Source of the DNA: Escarpia spicata
Taxonomy: Eukaryota; Annelida; Polychaeta; Sabellida; Siboglinidae
Assembly (NCBI GenBank): GCA_963995525.1
Contig: OZ023206.1
Span: 70,550,795 to 70,614,794 of the forward strand
Direction: 5' to 3'
Length of the DNA: 64,000 nt
Part shown: one piece after another, positions 37,970-49,499 of the stretch
Numbering within the stretch: position 1 is the first letter of the stretch
How the letters are laid out: every line of letters begins with the position of its first letter
Program-made: the position numbers and the translations under genes
Notes under the pieces: model-generated
Told to the model about the DNA's origin: nothing
Seen by the model: only the letters and a program-made list of their open reading frames with translations
Database searches by the model: none

Positions 37970-39945
37970 TTTATACTGATACCAAAACGATGGAGGACGT
38001 CTGTGTTTAATGCAAAGACATTACCGGGAGCCGATATTGGCTCTGACCATGAATTGCTAAGCGCCAAGATTGCGATAAAATTAAGAAAGATGAAGAGAGG
38101 GAAAGAGATAATGAGGTATGACGTCAGTGATATCAAAGAAGGATACCGAGTAGAGGTTATGAACCGTTTCGGAGTATTACAGACAGTGGCTGACGAGAAG
38201 GAACCAGAAGAGTTGGCAGTAGAAATTAGGAACATCATTATGGAATCAGCTGACAAACACTTCACTAAAAAGAGGAGACAAAAACAACCATGGATAAGCA
38301 AAGACACACTGCAGATGATTGACGAAAGGAAAGAGTTAAAGAAGAACAAAGAAATTAGTGAGAATTATCACGAGAAATACAGAGAGAAGTGCAAGATGAT
38401 TAAACGAATGTGTAAAGAAGACAAGAAGAAATATCTAGAGAAGAAATGCGAAAAGATAGAACTATGTATGAGAAGGAACGATAGTCGCAGTATGGTCGAG
38501 GAAATCAAGTCTATGACACAGTCATTCAAACCTTGACTTGGCATTATTAAAGATAAAACGGGAATGACTCTGACAGAAAGCGGACAGAACCAGAAGATGA
38601 ACTTGAGCCTTTGCGTTCAGAGGTGGAGTCGGCAATAAAAAGTCTAAAAGACGGAAAATCACCTGGCACTGATGACATCACTGCAGAGCTAATAAGAGCA
38701 AGTGGCGAAGCAGGCGTGGATATCTATCACACATTATGCAAGAAAATATGGAGAAATGGCCCATGGACTGGAAACGAGCCATCCTTATACCAATACCGAA
38801 AAAGGTGACATACAAGAATGCTCAAACCACAGGACTATATCCCTCATCAGCCATGCCAGCAAAATTATGCTAAAAATCATAATGAAGAGAATCACAACAA
38901 AATTAGAATGTGAAGTCAACAGAACACAAGCTGGTTTCCGGAATGGAAGAGGAACAAGAGATCACATTTTCAACCTGAAGATGTTAATTCAGAAATGCAG
39001 AGAATTCAACCATGACCTTAGGATCTGTTTCATAGATTATTCAAAAGCTTTTGATAATGTTAGTCATCAACAACTCTGGAAAACCTTGATACGCATGGGA
39101 TTTGACCAAAAAATTACATCACTTATCCAAAATTTTTAAGTTGGGCAGCAGTCTGCAGTGAGGTTAGAGTGTTTTACCACAGATTGGATCCCAGTCGGCA
39201 AGGGAGTGAGACAGGGTGCATGTTGTCCCCCCACCTATTCAGTCTATACACAGAGAATATCATGAGAGAAGTCGGGACTGACACGAGAAGCACATTTTTT
39301 AATGGACTGAAAGTGAATGGACAGGAGATATATGAATTGAGATATGCCGATGACACAACGTTAATATCCGATACAAAAGAGGGATTGGATAAACTGATAA
39401 ATACTGTTAAAGAGCACAGCGAGATGAAAGGATTGAAACTAAACGTAAAGAAGACTAAGATTATGGATGTGAAAGGATGTCGAGAACCATCAGAAGTCAC
39501 AGTAGATGGCGAGGAAATAGAACGAGTGGAAAGTTTTGAATATCTGGGGTCACTGATAGAAGCGGATGGAGATGGGACGAAAGAGATCAAGCGGAGGTTA
39601 GCAATGGCGAGTAAAAAGTTAACGGAGATGAAGAAGCTATGGAAAGCAACGAACAAAGATATGAAACTACGAATTATCCGAGTCTGCATATTTCCAACGG
39701 CTATATATGGATGCGAAACCTGGAATCTTAATAAGAACATTACTAAACGTATAAATGCGTTTGAAAACAAGTGTTATAGAAAGATATTACGAGTTTCGTG
39801 GACTGAACGCAGAACTAACGAATCCATCACAGATGAGCTTGGTGTTATACTCGGGACTTTATTGAACTTTGTAAAGAAACAGAAACTAAGTTATTTCGGC
39901 CATGTGAAACGGCATCAATCTCTAGAGAGACTAATAATGTAAGGA
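37970..39945 (+). pseudogene. LINE ORF2 middle and reverse transcriptase, frameshifted
   Basis: Three successive frames (about 37970-38536, 38600-39139 and 39169-39942) give the linker, RT fingers (SLKDGKSPGTDDITAELI; NRTQAGFRNGRGTRDHIF), palm (CFIDYSKAFDNVSHQQLW; YADDTTLIS) and C-terminal part (CETWNLNKNI, ENKCYRKILRVSWTE). Breaks occur near 38536, 38800 and 39139. Confidence 0.8.
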
Positions 39946-40144
39946 AAAGTGGAAGGCCGAAGAAGCAGAGGAAGACCTAGGAGACAATGGGGGAAGGACA
40001 TAGAGGAATGGATGGGAGCCAGTAGTAAGATGGACCATCTGGGACTCCATCCAGGGGGGTTTCGGAGTCATTTGTGAGTGATATTAGGGAGGTTTCGAAA
40101 GCCGCCCCCCTGAGCAAAGTGAGTAGTCACGTGACCGTATGTGT

Positions 40145-40172
40145 GAGCGTGTGTAGCGCCCCCTGGCGGTGG
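40145..40172 (-). promoter_or_regulatory. CTCF-like motif near left terminus
   Basis: On the minus strand the sequence is CCACCGCCAGGGGGCGCTAC, close to the CTCF consensus core known from animals. Its mirror is at about 51168-51187. Binding is inference. Confidence 0.35.
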
Positions 40173-40398
40173 AATGAGCAGCCATGGAAGGGCTATTGTG
40201 TATATATGAGAGACGAAAGCCCGAAGAGGGAATTGTAATAACAAAAAATCAAAGAGGAAAGGTATTGAAAGAAACGAAAGATCAAAGAGTCATAACGAAA
40301 GATCAAAGAGAAAAGTTTTAAAAGGTGATGAAAGGTGTATAATGAGAGATAAAGAAGTAAACGGAATGATGTAATAACGAAAGAACAAAGAGAAAACG

Positions 40399-40437
<39 letters not shown>

Positions 40438-40489
40438 CTTTAAAATGTATGTAGGTATCCTTGTATGTATGTATGTATGAAAGAGAGAT

Positions 40490-40522
<33 letters not shown>

Positions 40523-40900
40523 ATATAATAACCAACAAACACCACAGTTTGAAAGTTGAATGTTTTATTGATGTCAACGATCGATTACATCTTCAAAACC
40601 ATCATCGCTATCGTCTGTCTCCGAACACCAATTTTCCATATCCCCCGTGTCTATAGGGGCAACAGGGTCGGGATCAACCCAAGGGTTGGGGGGATCGTAA
40701 CGTTCCCGTGTCCGGAGCAGCTCCGCCATGACGATGCAGAACGTATAACTATGATACTCGCGGAGCTCTTCGTCTCTGGAACATACATTAAAACTCTCAA
40801 ACCGTATGAACGAGACGTTAAATATATGAAAACTTTGAAAATATCTTCTCTGAAACATATATGAAAACGTTGAAAACGATCAAGCGAGTGGAATAAGACA

Positions 40901-40955
<55 letters not shown>

Positions 40956-41026
40956 ACAGGCGGGTGGAATAGTCAGTGATGTAACCACACAGGGACATAT
41001 ATATATATATATATATATGCAAACCC
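40438..41026. repeat. (TA)n and (TATG)n microsatellites in unit A1-left
   Basis: TA runs at about 40404-40432, 40490-40515, 40902-40951 and 40998-41018. Equivalent runs occur in A2-left (41391-42008), A2-right (49328-49966) and A1-right (50334-50936), with lengths that differ between copies. Confidence 0.85.
40574..40858 (-). CDS. Small acidic ORF, copy A1-left
   Basis: A 94-codon frame with a C-terminal part rich in Asp, Glu, Pro and Ser (DPPNPWVDPDPVAPIDTG, SETDDSDDGFEDVID). An internal Met (MAELLRTRERYDPP) would give 51 residues. A polyadenylation signal (TTTATT on plus, 40564-40569) lies just after the stop, and a TTCCAG acceptor-like site precedes RDEELREYH. These suggest it is the 3' exon of a transcript. 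No known family was recognised. Confidence 0.4.
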   Translation of the reverse strand: MFQRRYFQSFHIFNVSFIRFESFNVCSRDEELREYHSYTFCIVMAELLRTRERYDPPNPWVDPDPVAPIDTGDMENWCSETDDSDDGFEDVIDR

Positions 41027-41465
41027 GATAGAGACGTTATGTCTTTTCAATCACGAGACAGTGCAAAAACACGAGAAGGGACAAGACAAGCTCAAGCACA
41101 GTACACACTAGCTGAGAAGGAGGTAAAGAAAGCCACCAAGTTACGTGGGAGTGGGGGTCTTGTGACAAAGTGTTACATGGGAGTGGGGGTATTGTGACAA
41201 AGTGTTACATGTAATAACAAAAGATCAAAGAGGAAAGGTATTGAAAGAAACGAAAGATCAAAGAGTCATAACGAAAGATTAAAGAGAAAAGTGTTAAAAG
41301 GTGATGGAAGGTGTATAATGAGAGATAAAGAAGTAAACTGAATGATGTAATAACGAGTAATAACGAAAGAACAAAGAGAAAACGTTATAATATATATATA
41401 TATATGAAACTTTAAAATGTGTGTATGTATGCTTGTATGTATGTATGTATGTATGAAAGAGAGAT

Positions 41466-41496
<31 letters not shown>

Positions 41497-41547
41497 ATAT
41501 AATAACCAACAAACACCACAGTTTGAAAGTTGAATGTTTTATTAATA

Positions 41548-41832
41548 TCAACGATCGATTACATCTTCAAAACCGTCATCGCTATCATCTGTCTCCGAAC
41601 ACCAATTTTCCATATCCCCCGTGTCTATAGGGGCAACAGGGTCGGGATCAATCCAAGGGTTGGGGGGATCGTAACGTCCCCGTGTCCGGAGCAGCTCCGC
41701 CATGACGATGCAGAACGTATAACTATGATACTCGCGGAGCTCTTCGTCTCTGGAACATACATTAAAACTCTCAAACCGTATGAACGAGACGTTAAATATA
41801 TGAAAACTTTGAAAATATCTTCTCTGAAACAT
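41548..41832 (-). CDS. Small acidic ORF, copy A2-left
   Basis: Same ORF as at 40574-40858, with Gly for Glu (RTRGRYDPP) and Ile for Val (NPWIDPDP). These variants are shared with its mirror copy at 49500-49784. The polyadenylation signal is at 41538-41543. Confidence 0.4.
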   Translation of the reverse strand: MFQRRYFQSFHIFNVSFIRFESFNVCSRDEELREYHSYTFCIVMAELLRTRGRYDPPNPWIDPDPVAPIDTGDMENWCSETDDSDDGFEDVIDR

Positions 41833-41874
41833 ATATGAAAACGTTGAAAATGATCAAGCGAGTGGAATAAGGCA

Positions 41875-41937
<63 letters not shown>

Positions 41938-41974
41938 ACAGGCGGGTGGAATAGTCAGTGATGTAACCACACAG

Positions 41975-42011
<37 letters not shown>

Positions 42012-42149
42012 AACCCGATAGAGACGTTATGTCTTTTCAATCACTAGACAGTGCAAAAACACGAGAAGGGACAAGACAAGCTCAAGCACAGTACACACTA
42101 GCTGAGAAGGAGGTAAAGAAAGCCACCAAAAGAGATTTGACAAGCTCAA

Positions 42150-42990
42150 GCACAGAAGGGAGACAGAGGAGGATAGGAAGACAGAGAAGGCGAGGAAATA
42201 GAGGAGAGGGAGACAGAGGAGGATAGGAAGGCAGAGGAGGCGAAGAAAGAGAGGAGAGGGAGACAGAGGAGGATAGGAAGGCAGAGGAGGCGAGGAAAGA
42301 GAGGAGAGGGGGACAGAGGAGGATAGGAAGGCAGAGAAGCGAGGGAAGAGAGGAGAGGGAGACAGAGGAGGATAGGAAGGCAGAGAAGACGAGGAAAGAG
42401 AGAAGAGGAGAGGGAGACAGAGGAGGATAGGAAGGCAGAGAAGGCGAGGGAAGAGAGGAGAGGGAGACAGAGGAGGATAGGAAGGCAGAGAAGGCGAGGA
42501 AAGAGAGGAGAGGGAGACAGGGGAGGATAGGAAGGCAGAGAAGGCGAGGAAAGAGAGGAGAGGGAGACAGAGGAGGATAGGAAGGCAGAGAAGGCGAGGA
42601 AATAGAGGAGAGGGAGACAGAGGAGGATAGGAAGGCAGAGTAGGCGAGGGAAGAGAGGAGAGGGAGACAGAGGAGGATAGGAAGGCAGAGAAGGCGAGAA
42701 AGAGAGGAGAGGGAGACAGAGGAGGATAGGAAGGCAGAGAAGACGAGGAAAGAGAGGAGGGGAGACAGGGGAGGATAGGAAGGCAGAGAAGGCGAGGGAA
42801 GAGAGGAGAGGGATACAGAGGAGGATAGGAAGGCAGAGAAGGCGAGGAAAGAGAAGAGAGGGAGAACAACGAGGATAGGAAGACAGAGAAGGGGAGGAAA
42901 GAGAGGAGAGGGAGACAGGGGAGGATAGGAAGGCAGAGGAGGCGAGGGAAGAGAGGAGAGAGATACAGAGGAGGCAGAGAAGGCGAGGAA
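42150..42990 (-). repeat. 50-bp minisatellite (left arm)
   Basis: About 16 purine-rich units (GATAGGAAGGCAGAGAAGGC, then GAGGAAAGAGAGGAGAGGGA, then GACAGAGGAG). The long open frames across it are side effects of the stop-free unit. Confidence 0.92.
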
Positions 42991-43047
42991 ATACTTGGGA
43001 GGTCAAGCGTATGTCAAGCGATAAAATACAAAGTTTGCAGCACTTAC

Positions 43048-43192
43048 TTATTGGAGACGTATAATATTCATCTTGACCTCGGGACATCCCTTGTCGTGAG
43101 CGCTCGCCATCTTCAGCAGTCGGAGTGAAGTTGCGTTGTTCGAAGTCGGTAGAAAGTAATATGCTCCACTAGAGTTTTGTTAGGTTTATATA
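43048..43192 (-). promoter_or_regulatory. TATA box, leader and first exon (left arm mirror)
   Basis: Mirror of 48095-48239: TATA at 43185-43192 (read on minus), ATG at 43110-43108 and 43087-43085, donor at 43047-43046. The one difference in the short frame is synonymous in MSRGQDEYYTSPI (GGT against GGA) but changes Asp to Val in the MASAHDKG frame. Confidence 0.5.
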
Positions 43193-43439
43193 CGCAAACC
43201 CGATAGAGGCGTTATGTCTTTTTAATCACGAGACAGTACAGACAATGGAGTCACGAGTTGAACTCCGCTCTCTGCCCGTGCTCGTTAGCGGGTGCAGTAT
43301 GAGATAAGCCGCGTGACTCGACACTCACGAGAAGCCACTACGCTACGTCCATCCATACACGTGTTCCAACTTCCAACAGTTTACTTACCACAATTTTCAT
43401 TCTTCAAACTGTCATATACATCTTGTGTCACAGGTGCTC

Positions 43440-43915
43440 GTTAGCGGGTGCATTCCGTACATGGTCTAGCCTGTTACATGTCTCCCTTCCATACATGGTC
43501 TAGCTTGTTACATGTTTGCCTTTCATACATGGTCTAGCCTGTTACATGTCTGCCTTCCGTACATGGACTAGCTTGTTACATGTTGGCCTTCCGTACATGG
43601 TCTAGCTTGTTACATGTTTGCCTTCCGTACATGGACTAGCTTGTTACAGGTCTGCCTTTCATACATGGTCTAGCTTGTTACATGTTGGCCTTCTGTACAT
43701 GGTCTAGCTTGTTACATGTTTGCCTTCCATACATGGACTAGCTTGTTACAGGTCTGCCTTTCATACATGGTCTAGCTTGTTACATGTTTACCTTCCATAC
43801 ATGGACTAGCTTGTTACAGGTCTGCCTTTCATACATGGTCTAGCTTGTTACATGTTTGCCTTCCGTATATGGACTAGCTTGTTACATGTTTCCCTTCCAT
43901 ACATGGTCTACCTTG
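43440..43915 (+). repeat. ~35-bp array, left arm
   Basis: About 14 units of the form CATACATGGTCTAGCTTGTT followed by ACATGTTTGCCTTC, alternating two variants (GTCTAGC and GACTAGC). Confidence 0.9.
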
Positions 43916-44269
43916 GCGGAAAGTGAAGGAGCTAGTGTCTGCTGCTGAGGGGGAATTAGCATGTCACGGGACCGACCTCCTAGTGGAAGTAGTACCACCT
44001 GGCGGGTAATGAAGGAGTAATGAGGGAATATTAAAGGCTAATTGACGTAGACTGAGTCTGCTGATATATATCACTCTGGGCTGGAGCACCCATGGGGAAA
44101 TTTTAAGATGGTGCCCGTCTCCACGTGATCTACCCCCTGGAGGAAAGAAGTGTAAGTAGTAAGGATATTTTATTTGCTATTTTGTTTGTATGACTGCCAG
44201 TTTAAATGGTTATTTATTATGATGCCTAAAAAATTGAAACTGATGGCACATTCATTCTGTCATGCATTG

Positions 44270-45120
44270 TCCGAAATGTCATGTCTCCCTTGTAACACTT
44301 TGTCGTGATTGCCCAAAGACACATCACTCCCATGTAACACTTTGTGTCACTATTGCCCAAAGACCTCCACTCCAATATAACACTTTGTGTCACTATTGCC
44401 CAAAGACCCCCACTCCCATGTAACCTTTGTGACTATTGCCCAAAGTCCCCCACTCGAATGTAACACTTTGTGTCACTATTGCCCAAAGACCCCCACTCCC
44501 GTGTAACCTTTGTCACTATTGCCCAAAGACCCCCACTCCCATGTAACACTTTGTCACTATTGCCCAAAGACCCCACCCCCATGTAACACTGTCACTATTG
44601 CCCAAAGACCCACACTCCCGAGTAACACGTTGTCACTATTGCCCAAAGACCCCCACTCTCATGTACCACTTTGTCACTATTGCCCAAAGACCCCCACTCC
44701 CCCTTGTCACTATTGCCCAAAGACCCACACTCCCATGTAACACTGTCACTATTGCCCAAAGACCCCCACTCCCATATAACACTTTGTTACAAGACCCCCA
44801 CTCCCATGTACCACTATGTCACTATTGCCCAAAGACCCCCACTCCTAAGTAACACGTTGTCACTATTGCCAAAAGACCCCACTCCCATGTAACACGTTGT
44901 CACTATTGCCCAAAGACCCCCATTCCCATGTACCACTTTGTCACTATTGCCCAAAGACCCCCACTCCCATGTAACACTTTGTCACAAGACCCCCACTCCC
45001 ATGTACCACTATGTCACTATTGCTCAAAGACCCCCAATTCCATGTAACACGTTGTCACAATACCCCCACTCCCATGTAACACTTTGTCACAAGACCCCCA
45101 CTCCCACGTAACACTTTGTC
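44270..45120 (+). repeat. ~39-bp array, left arm
   Basis: Imperfect units around TTGTCACTATTGCCCAAAGA followed by CCCCCACTCCCATGTAACAC, about 20 copies with deletions. Two units of this family also sit between A1 and A2 (41145-41215 and 50141-50210). Confidence 0.88.
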
Positions 45121-45342
45121 ACAAGACACATCACAACATCATATCATCTCATCACATCACTACATCATATAATCTCATCACTACATCACATCATCTCATC
45201 ACATCACTACATCATGTATGTATGTATGTGTATGTACGTATTTTGTGAGTTCTACTGTCAAAAGAGTGAAATTTTGTGAGTTCTACTGTGGTGTCCTAGC
45301 CTTACACGCATGCACGCACCCATGCACCCACCCACCGTCGCC

Positions 45343-45425
45343 GTCCCCACCCGCCCTCGCCGCCGCATAGGCGGCGCACGCGCGCCGCCCTTCCGTGAAG
45401 GGCGGCGGCGAGGGCGGGTGGGGAC
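45343..45425. repeat. GC-rich hairpin with two internal hairpins near the palindrome centre
   Basis: The perfect 24-bp stem is 45343-45366 with 45402-45425 (GTCCCCACCCGCCCTCGCCG... and complement). The 35-nt inner part folds further into GGCGGCGC/GCGCCGCC and CTTC-CGT-GAAG, giving a T-like shape. An alternative pairing is CGCCGCCCTTC-CGT-GAAGGGCGGCG. Self-folding inverted repeats with two small arms are known from parvovirus-type linear genome ends; similarity here is of shape only. Confidence 0.8.
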
Positions 45426-45711
45426 GTCATACAAACAAAATAGCAAATAAAATATCCTTACTACTTACACTTCTTTCCTCCAGGGGGTAGATCACGTGGA
45501 GACGGGCACCATCTTAAAATTTCCCCATGGGTGCTCCAGCCCAGAGTGATATATATCAGCAGACTCAGTCTACGTCAATTAGCCTTTAATATTCCCTCAT
45601 TACTCCTTCATTACCCGCCAGGTGGTACTACTTCCACTAGGAGGTCGGTCCCGTGACATGCTAATTCCCCCTCAGCAGCAGACACTAGCTCCTTCACTTT
45701 CCGCCAAGGTA

Positions 45712-46130
45712 GACCATGTATGGAAGGGAAACATGTAACAAGCTAGTCCATGTACGGAAGGCAAACATGTAACAAGCTAGACCATGTATGAAAGGCAGAC
45801 CTGTAACAAGCTAGTCCATGTATGGAAGGTAAACATGTAACAAGCTAGACCATGTATGAAAGGCAGACCTGTAACAAGCTAGTCCATGTATGGAAGGCAA
45901 ACATGTAACAAGCTAGACCATGTACAGAAGGCCAACATGTAACAAGCTAGACCATGTATGAAAGGCAGACCTGTAACAAGCTAGTCCATGTACGGAAGGC
46001 AAACATGTAACAAGCTAGACCATGTACGGAAGGCCAACATGTAACAAGCTAGTCCATATACGGAAGGCAGACATGTAACAGGCTAGACCATGTATGAAAG
46101 GCAAACATGTAACAAGCTAGACCATATATG
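45712..46130 (-). repeat. ~35-bp array, extra central copy
   Basis: Same unit as 43440-43915, in the orientation of the right-arm array. With the block at 45427-45711 it forms an additional direct copy of right-arm sequence next to the hairpin. Confidence 0.88.
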
Positions 46131-46620
46131 TAGTGACAAGGTGTTACATGGAATTGGGGGTCTTTGGGAAATAGTGACATAGTGGTACATGGGAGTGGGG
46201 GTCTTGTAGCAAAGTGTTATATGGGAGTGTGGGTCTTTGGGCAATAGTGACAGTGTTACATGGGAGTGGGGGTCTTTGGGCAATAGTGACAAGGGGGAGT
46301 GGGGGTCTTTGGGCAATAGTGACAAAGTGGTACATGGGAGTGGGGGTCTTTGGACAATAGTGACAACGTGTTACTTGGGAGTGTGGGTCTTTGGGCAATA
46401 GTGACAGTGTTACATGGGGGTGGGGTCTTTGGGCAATAGTGACAAAGTGTTACATGGGAGTGGGGGTCTTTGGGCAATAGTGACAAAAGTTACATGGGAG
46501 TGGGGGTCTTTGGGCAATAGTGACATAAAGTGTTATATTGGAGTGGAGGTCTTTGGGTAATAGTGACACAAAGTGTTACATGGGAGTGGTATGTCTTTGC
46601 GCAATCACGACAAAGTGTTA
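46131..46620 (-). repeat. ~39-bp array, right arm
   Basis: Mirror of the 44270-45052 array, about 12 units. Confidence 0.88.
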
Positions 46621-46989
46621 CAAGGGAGACATGACATTTCGGACAATGCATGACAGAATGAATGTGCCATCAGTTTCAATTTTTTAGGCATCATAATAAA
46701 TAACCATTTAAACTGGTAGTCATACAAACAAAATAGCAAATAAAATATCCTTACTACTTACACTTCTTTCCTCCAGGGGGTAGATCACGTGGAGACGGGC
46801 ACCATCTTAAAATTTCCCCATGGGTGCTCCAGCCCAGAGTGATATATATCAGCAGACTCAGTCTACGTCAATTAGCCTTTAATATTCCCTCATTACTCCT
46901 TCATTACCCGCCAGGTGGTATTACTTCCACTAGGAGGTCGGTCCCGTGACAGGCTAATTCCCCCTCAGCAGCAGACACTAGCTCCTTCA

Positions 46990-47835
46990 CTTTCCGCCAA
47001 GCTAGACCATGTATGGAAGGCAAACATGTAACAAGCTAGTCCATGTACGGAAGGCAAACATGTAACAAGCTAGACCATGTATGAAAGGCAAATATGTAAC
47101 AAGGTAGACCGTGCATGGAAGGCAAACATGTAACATGCTAGTCCATGTATGGAAGGCAAACATGTAACATGCTAGTCCATGTATGGAAGGTCAACATGTA
47201 ACAAACTAGACCATGTACGAAAGGCAAACATGTAACAAGCTAGTCCATGTATGGAAGGTCAACATGTAACAAACTAGACCATGTACGAAAGGCAAACATG
47301 TAACAGGCTAGACCATGTATGGAAGGGAAACATGTAACAGACTAGACCATGTATGGAAGGCAAACATGTAACAAGCTAGACCATGTATGAAAGGCAAATA
47401 TGTAACAAGGTAGACCGTGCATGGAAGGTAAACATGTAACATGCTAGTCCATGTATGGAAGGTCAACATGTAACAAACTAGACCATGTACGAAAGGCAAA
47501 CATGTAACAGGCTAGACCATGTATGGATGGCAAACATGTAACAAGCTAGACCATGTATGGAAGGGAAACATGTAACAGGCTAGACCATGTATGGAAGGCA
47601 AACATGTAACAAGCTAGTCCATGTATGGAAGGTAGACATGTAACAGGCTAGACCATGTATGGAAGGCAAACATGTAACAAGCTAGACCATGTATGGAAGG
47701 GAAACATGTAACAAACTAGACCATGTATGGAAGGTAGACATGTAACAAGCTAGACCATGTATGGAAGGCAAACATGTAACAAGCTAGACCATGTATGGAA
47801 GGGAGACATGTAACAGGCTAGACCATGTACGGAAT
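46990..47835 (-). repeat. ~35-bp array, right arm
   Basis: About 24 units; mirror of 43440-43915 but longer. Confidence 0.9.
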
Positions 47836-48094
47836 GCACCCGCTAACGAGCACCTGTGACACAAGATGTATATGACAGTTTGAAGAATGAGAATTGTGGT
47901 AAGTAAACTGTTGGAAGTTGGAACACGTGTATGGATGGACGTAGCGTAGTGGCTTCTCGTGAGAGTCGAGTCACGCGGCTTATCTCATACTGCACCCGCT
48001 AACGAGCACGGGCAGAGAGCGGAGTTCAACTCGTGACTCCAGTGTCTGTACTGTCTCGTGATTAAAAAGACATAACGCCTCTATCGGGTTTGCG

Positions 48095-48239
48095 TATATA
48101 AACCTAACAAAACTCTAGTGGAGCATATTACTTTCTACCGACTTCGAACAACGCAACTTCACTCCGACTGCTGAAGATGGCGAGCGCTCACGACAAGGGA
48201 TGTCCCGAGGACAAGATGAATATTATACGTCTCCAATAA
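48095..48239 (+). promoter_or_regulatory. TATA box, leader and first exon with GTAAGT donor (right arm)
   Basis: TATATAA at 48095-48101 lies about 80 bp before two start codons. ATG 48177 reads MASAHDKGCPEDKMNIIRLQ and stops. ATG 48200 reads MSRGQDEYYTSPI and is open across a consensus donor AA/GTAAGT at 48240. Transcription would run outward over the 50-bp minisatellite towards the polyadenylated ORFs. How the exons join is not resolved: simple joining to the AG at 49493 or 49583 does not continue the acidic ORF frame. Confidence 0.5.
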
Positions 48240-48299
48240 GTAAGTGCTGCAAACTTTGTATTTTATCGCTTGACATACGCTTGACCTCCCAAGTATTTC

Positions 48300-49190
48300 C
48301 TCGCCTTCTCTGCCTCCTCTGTATCTCTCTCCTCTCTTCCCTCGCCTCCTCTGCCTTCCTATCCTCCCCTGTCTCCCTCTCCTCTCTTTCCTCCCCTTCT
48401 CTGTCTTCCTATCCTCGTTGTTCTCCCTCTCCTCTCTTTCCTCGCCTTCTCTGCCTTCCTATCCTCCTCTGTCTCCCTCTCCTCTCTTCCCTCGCCTTCT
48501 CTGCCTTCATATCCTCCCCTGTCTCCCCTCCTCTCTTTCCTCGCCTTCTCTGCCTTCCTATCCTCCTCTGTCTCCCTCTCCTCTCTTTCCTCGCCTCCTC
48601 TGCCTTCCTCTCCTCCTCTGTCTCCCTCTCCTCTCTTTCCTCGCCTCCTCTGCCTTCCTATCCTCCTCTGTCTCCCTCTCCTCTCTTCCCTCGCCTACTC
48701 TGCCTTCCTATCCTCCTCTGTCTCCCTCTCCTCTATTTCCTCGCCTTCTCTGCCTTCCTATCCTCCTCTGTCTCCCTCTCCTCTCTTTCCTCGCCTTCTC
48801 TGCCTTCCTATCCTCCCCTGTCTCCCTCTCCTCTCTTTCCTCGCCTTCTCTGCCTTCCTATCCTCCTCTGTCTCCCTCTCCTCTCTTCCCTCGCCTTCTC
48901 TGCCTTCCTATCCTCCTCTGTCTCCCTCTCCTCTTCTCTCTTTCCTCGTCTTCTCTGCCTTCCTATCCTCCTCTGTCTCCCTCTCCTCTCTTCCCTCGCT
49001 TCTCTGCCTTCCTAACCTCCTCTGTCCCCCTCTCCTCTCTTTCCTCGCCTTCTCTGCCTTCCTATCCTCCTCTGTCTCCCTCTCCTCTCTTTCTTCGCCT
49101 CCTCTGCCTTCCTATCCTCCTCTGTCTCCCTCTCCTCTATTTCCTCGCCTTCTCTGTCTTCCTATCCTCCTCTGTCTCCCTTCTGTGCTT
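48300..49190 (+). repeat. 50-bp minisatellite (right arm)
   Basis: Pyrimidine-rich mirror of 42150-42990 with about 17-18 units. It begins 60 bp after the GTAAGT donor of the outward-facing first exon, so it would be intronic if that exon is spliced. Confidence 0.92.
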
Positions 49191-49326
49191 GAGCTTGTCA
49201 AATCTCTTTTGGTGGCTTTCTTTACCTCCTTCTCAGCTAGTGTGTACTGTGCTTGAGCTTGTCTTGTCCCTTCTCGTGTTTTTGCACTGTCTCGTGATTG
49301 AAAAGACATAACGTCTCTATCGGGTT

Positions 49327-49365
<39 letters not shown>

Positions 49366-49402
49366 CTGTGTGGTTACATCACTGACTATTCCACCCGCCT
49401 GT

Positions 49403-49457
<55 letters not shown>

Positions 49458-49499
49458 TGCCTTATTCCACTCGCTTGATCATTTTCAACGTTTTCATAT

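Larger units (their letters stand above)
40021..45120 (+). repeat. Left arm of the palindromic element
   Basis: Order from the outside: terminal sequence with CTCF-like and E-box motifs, unit A1 (about 40236-41140), a short spacer, unit A2 (about 41215-42130), a 50-bp minisatellite (42150-42990), promoter and first exon (43048-43195, minus strand), a ~35-bp array (43440-43915), a unique block (43915-44270), and a ~39-bp array (44270-45120). The same order appears reversed in 46131-51319. Confidence 0.85.

Noticed and set aside
40556..40864. 102-codon open frame antisense to the acidic ORF, present in all four copies
   Set aside because: It runs across the polyadenylation signal of the opposite strand and has no signal of its own. 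The acidic ORF has the better transcript context.
42027..43087. Ser/Leu/Pro-rich open frames of about 280-310 codons, also in the right arm at 48200-49311
   Set aside because: They are translations of the 50-bp pyrimidine-rich minisatellite, which lies after a GTAAGT donor and is more likely intronic.
43440..47835. CRISPR-like repeat arrays
   Set aside because: Units are contiguous, vary along their length and have no constant repeat/unique spacer alternation; the genome is animal.
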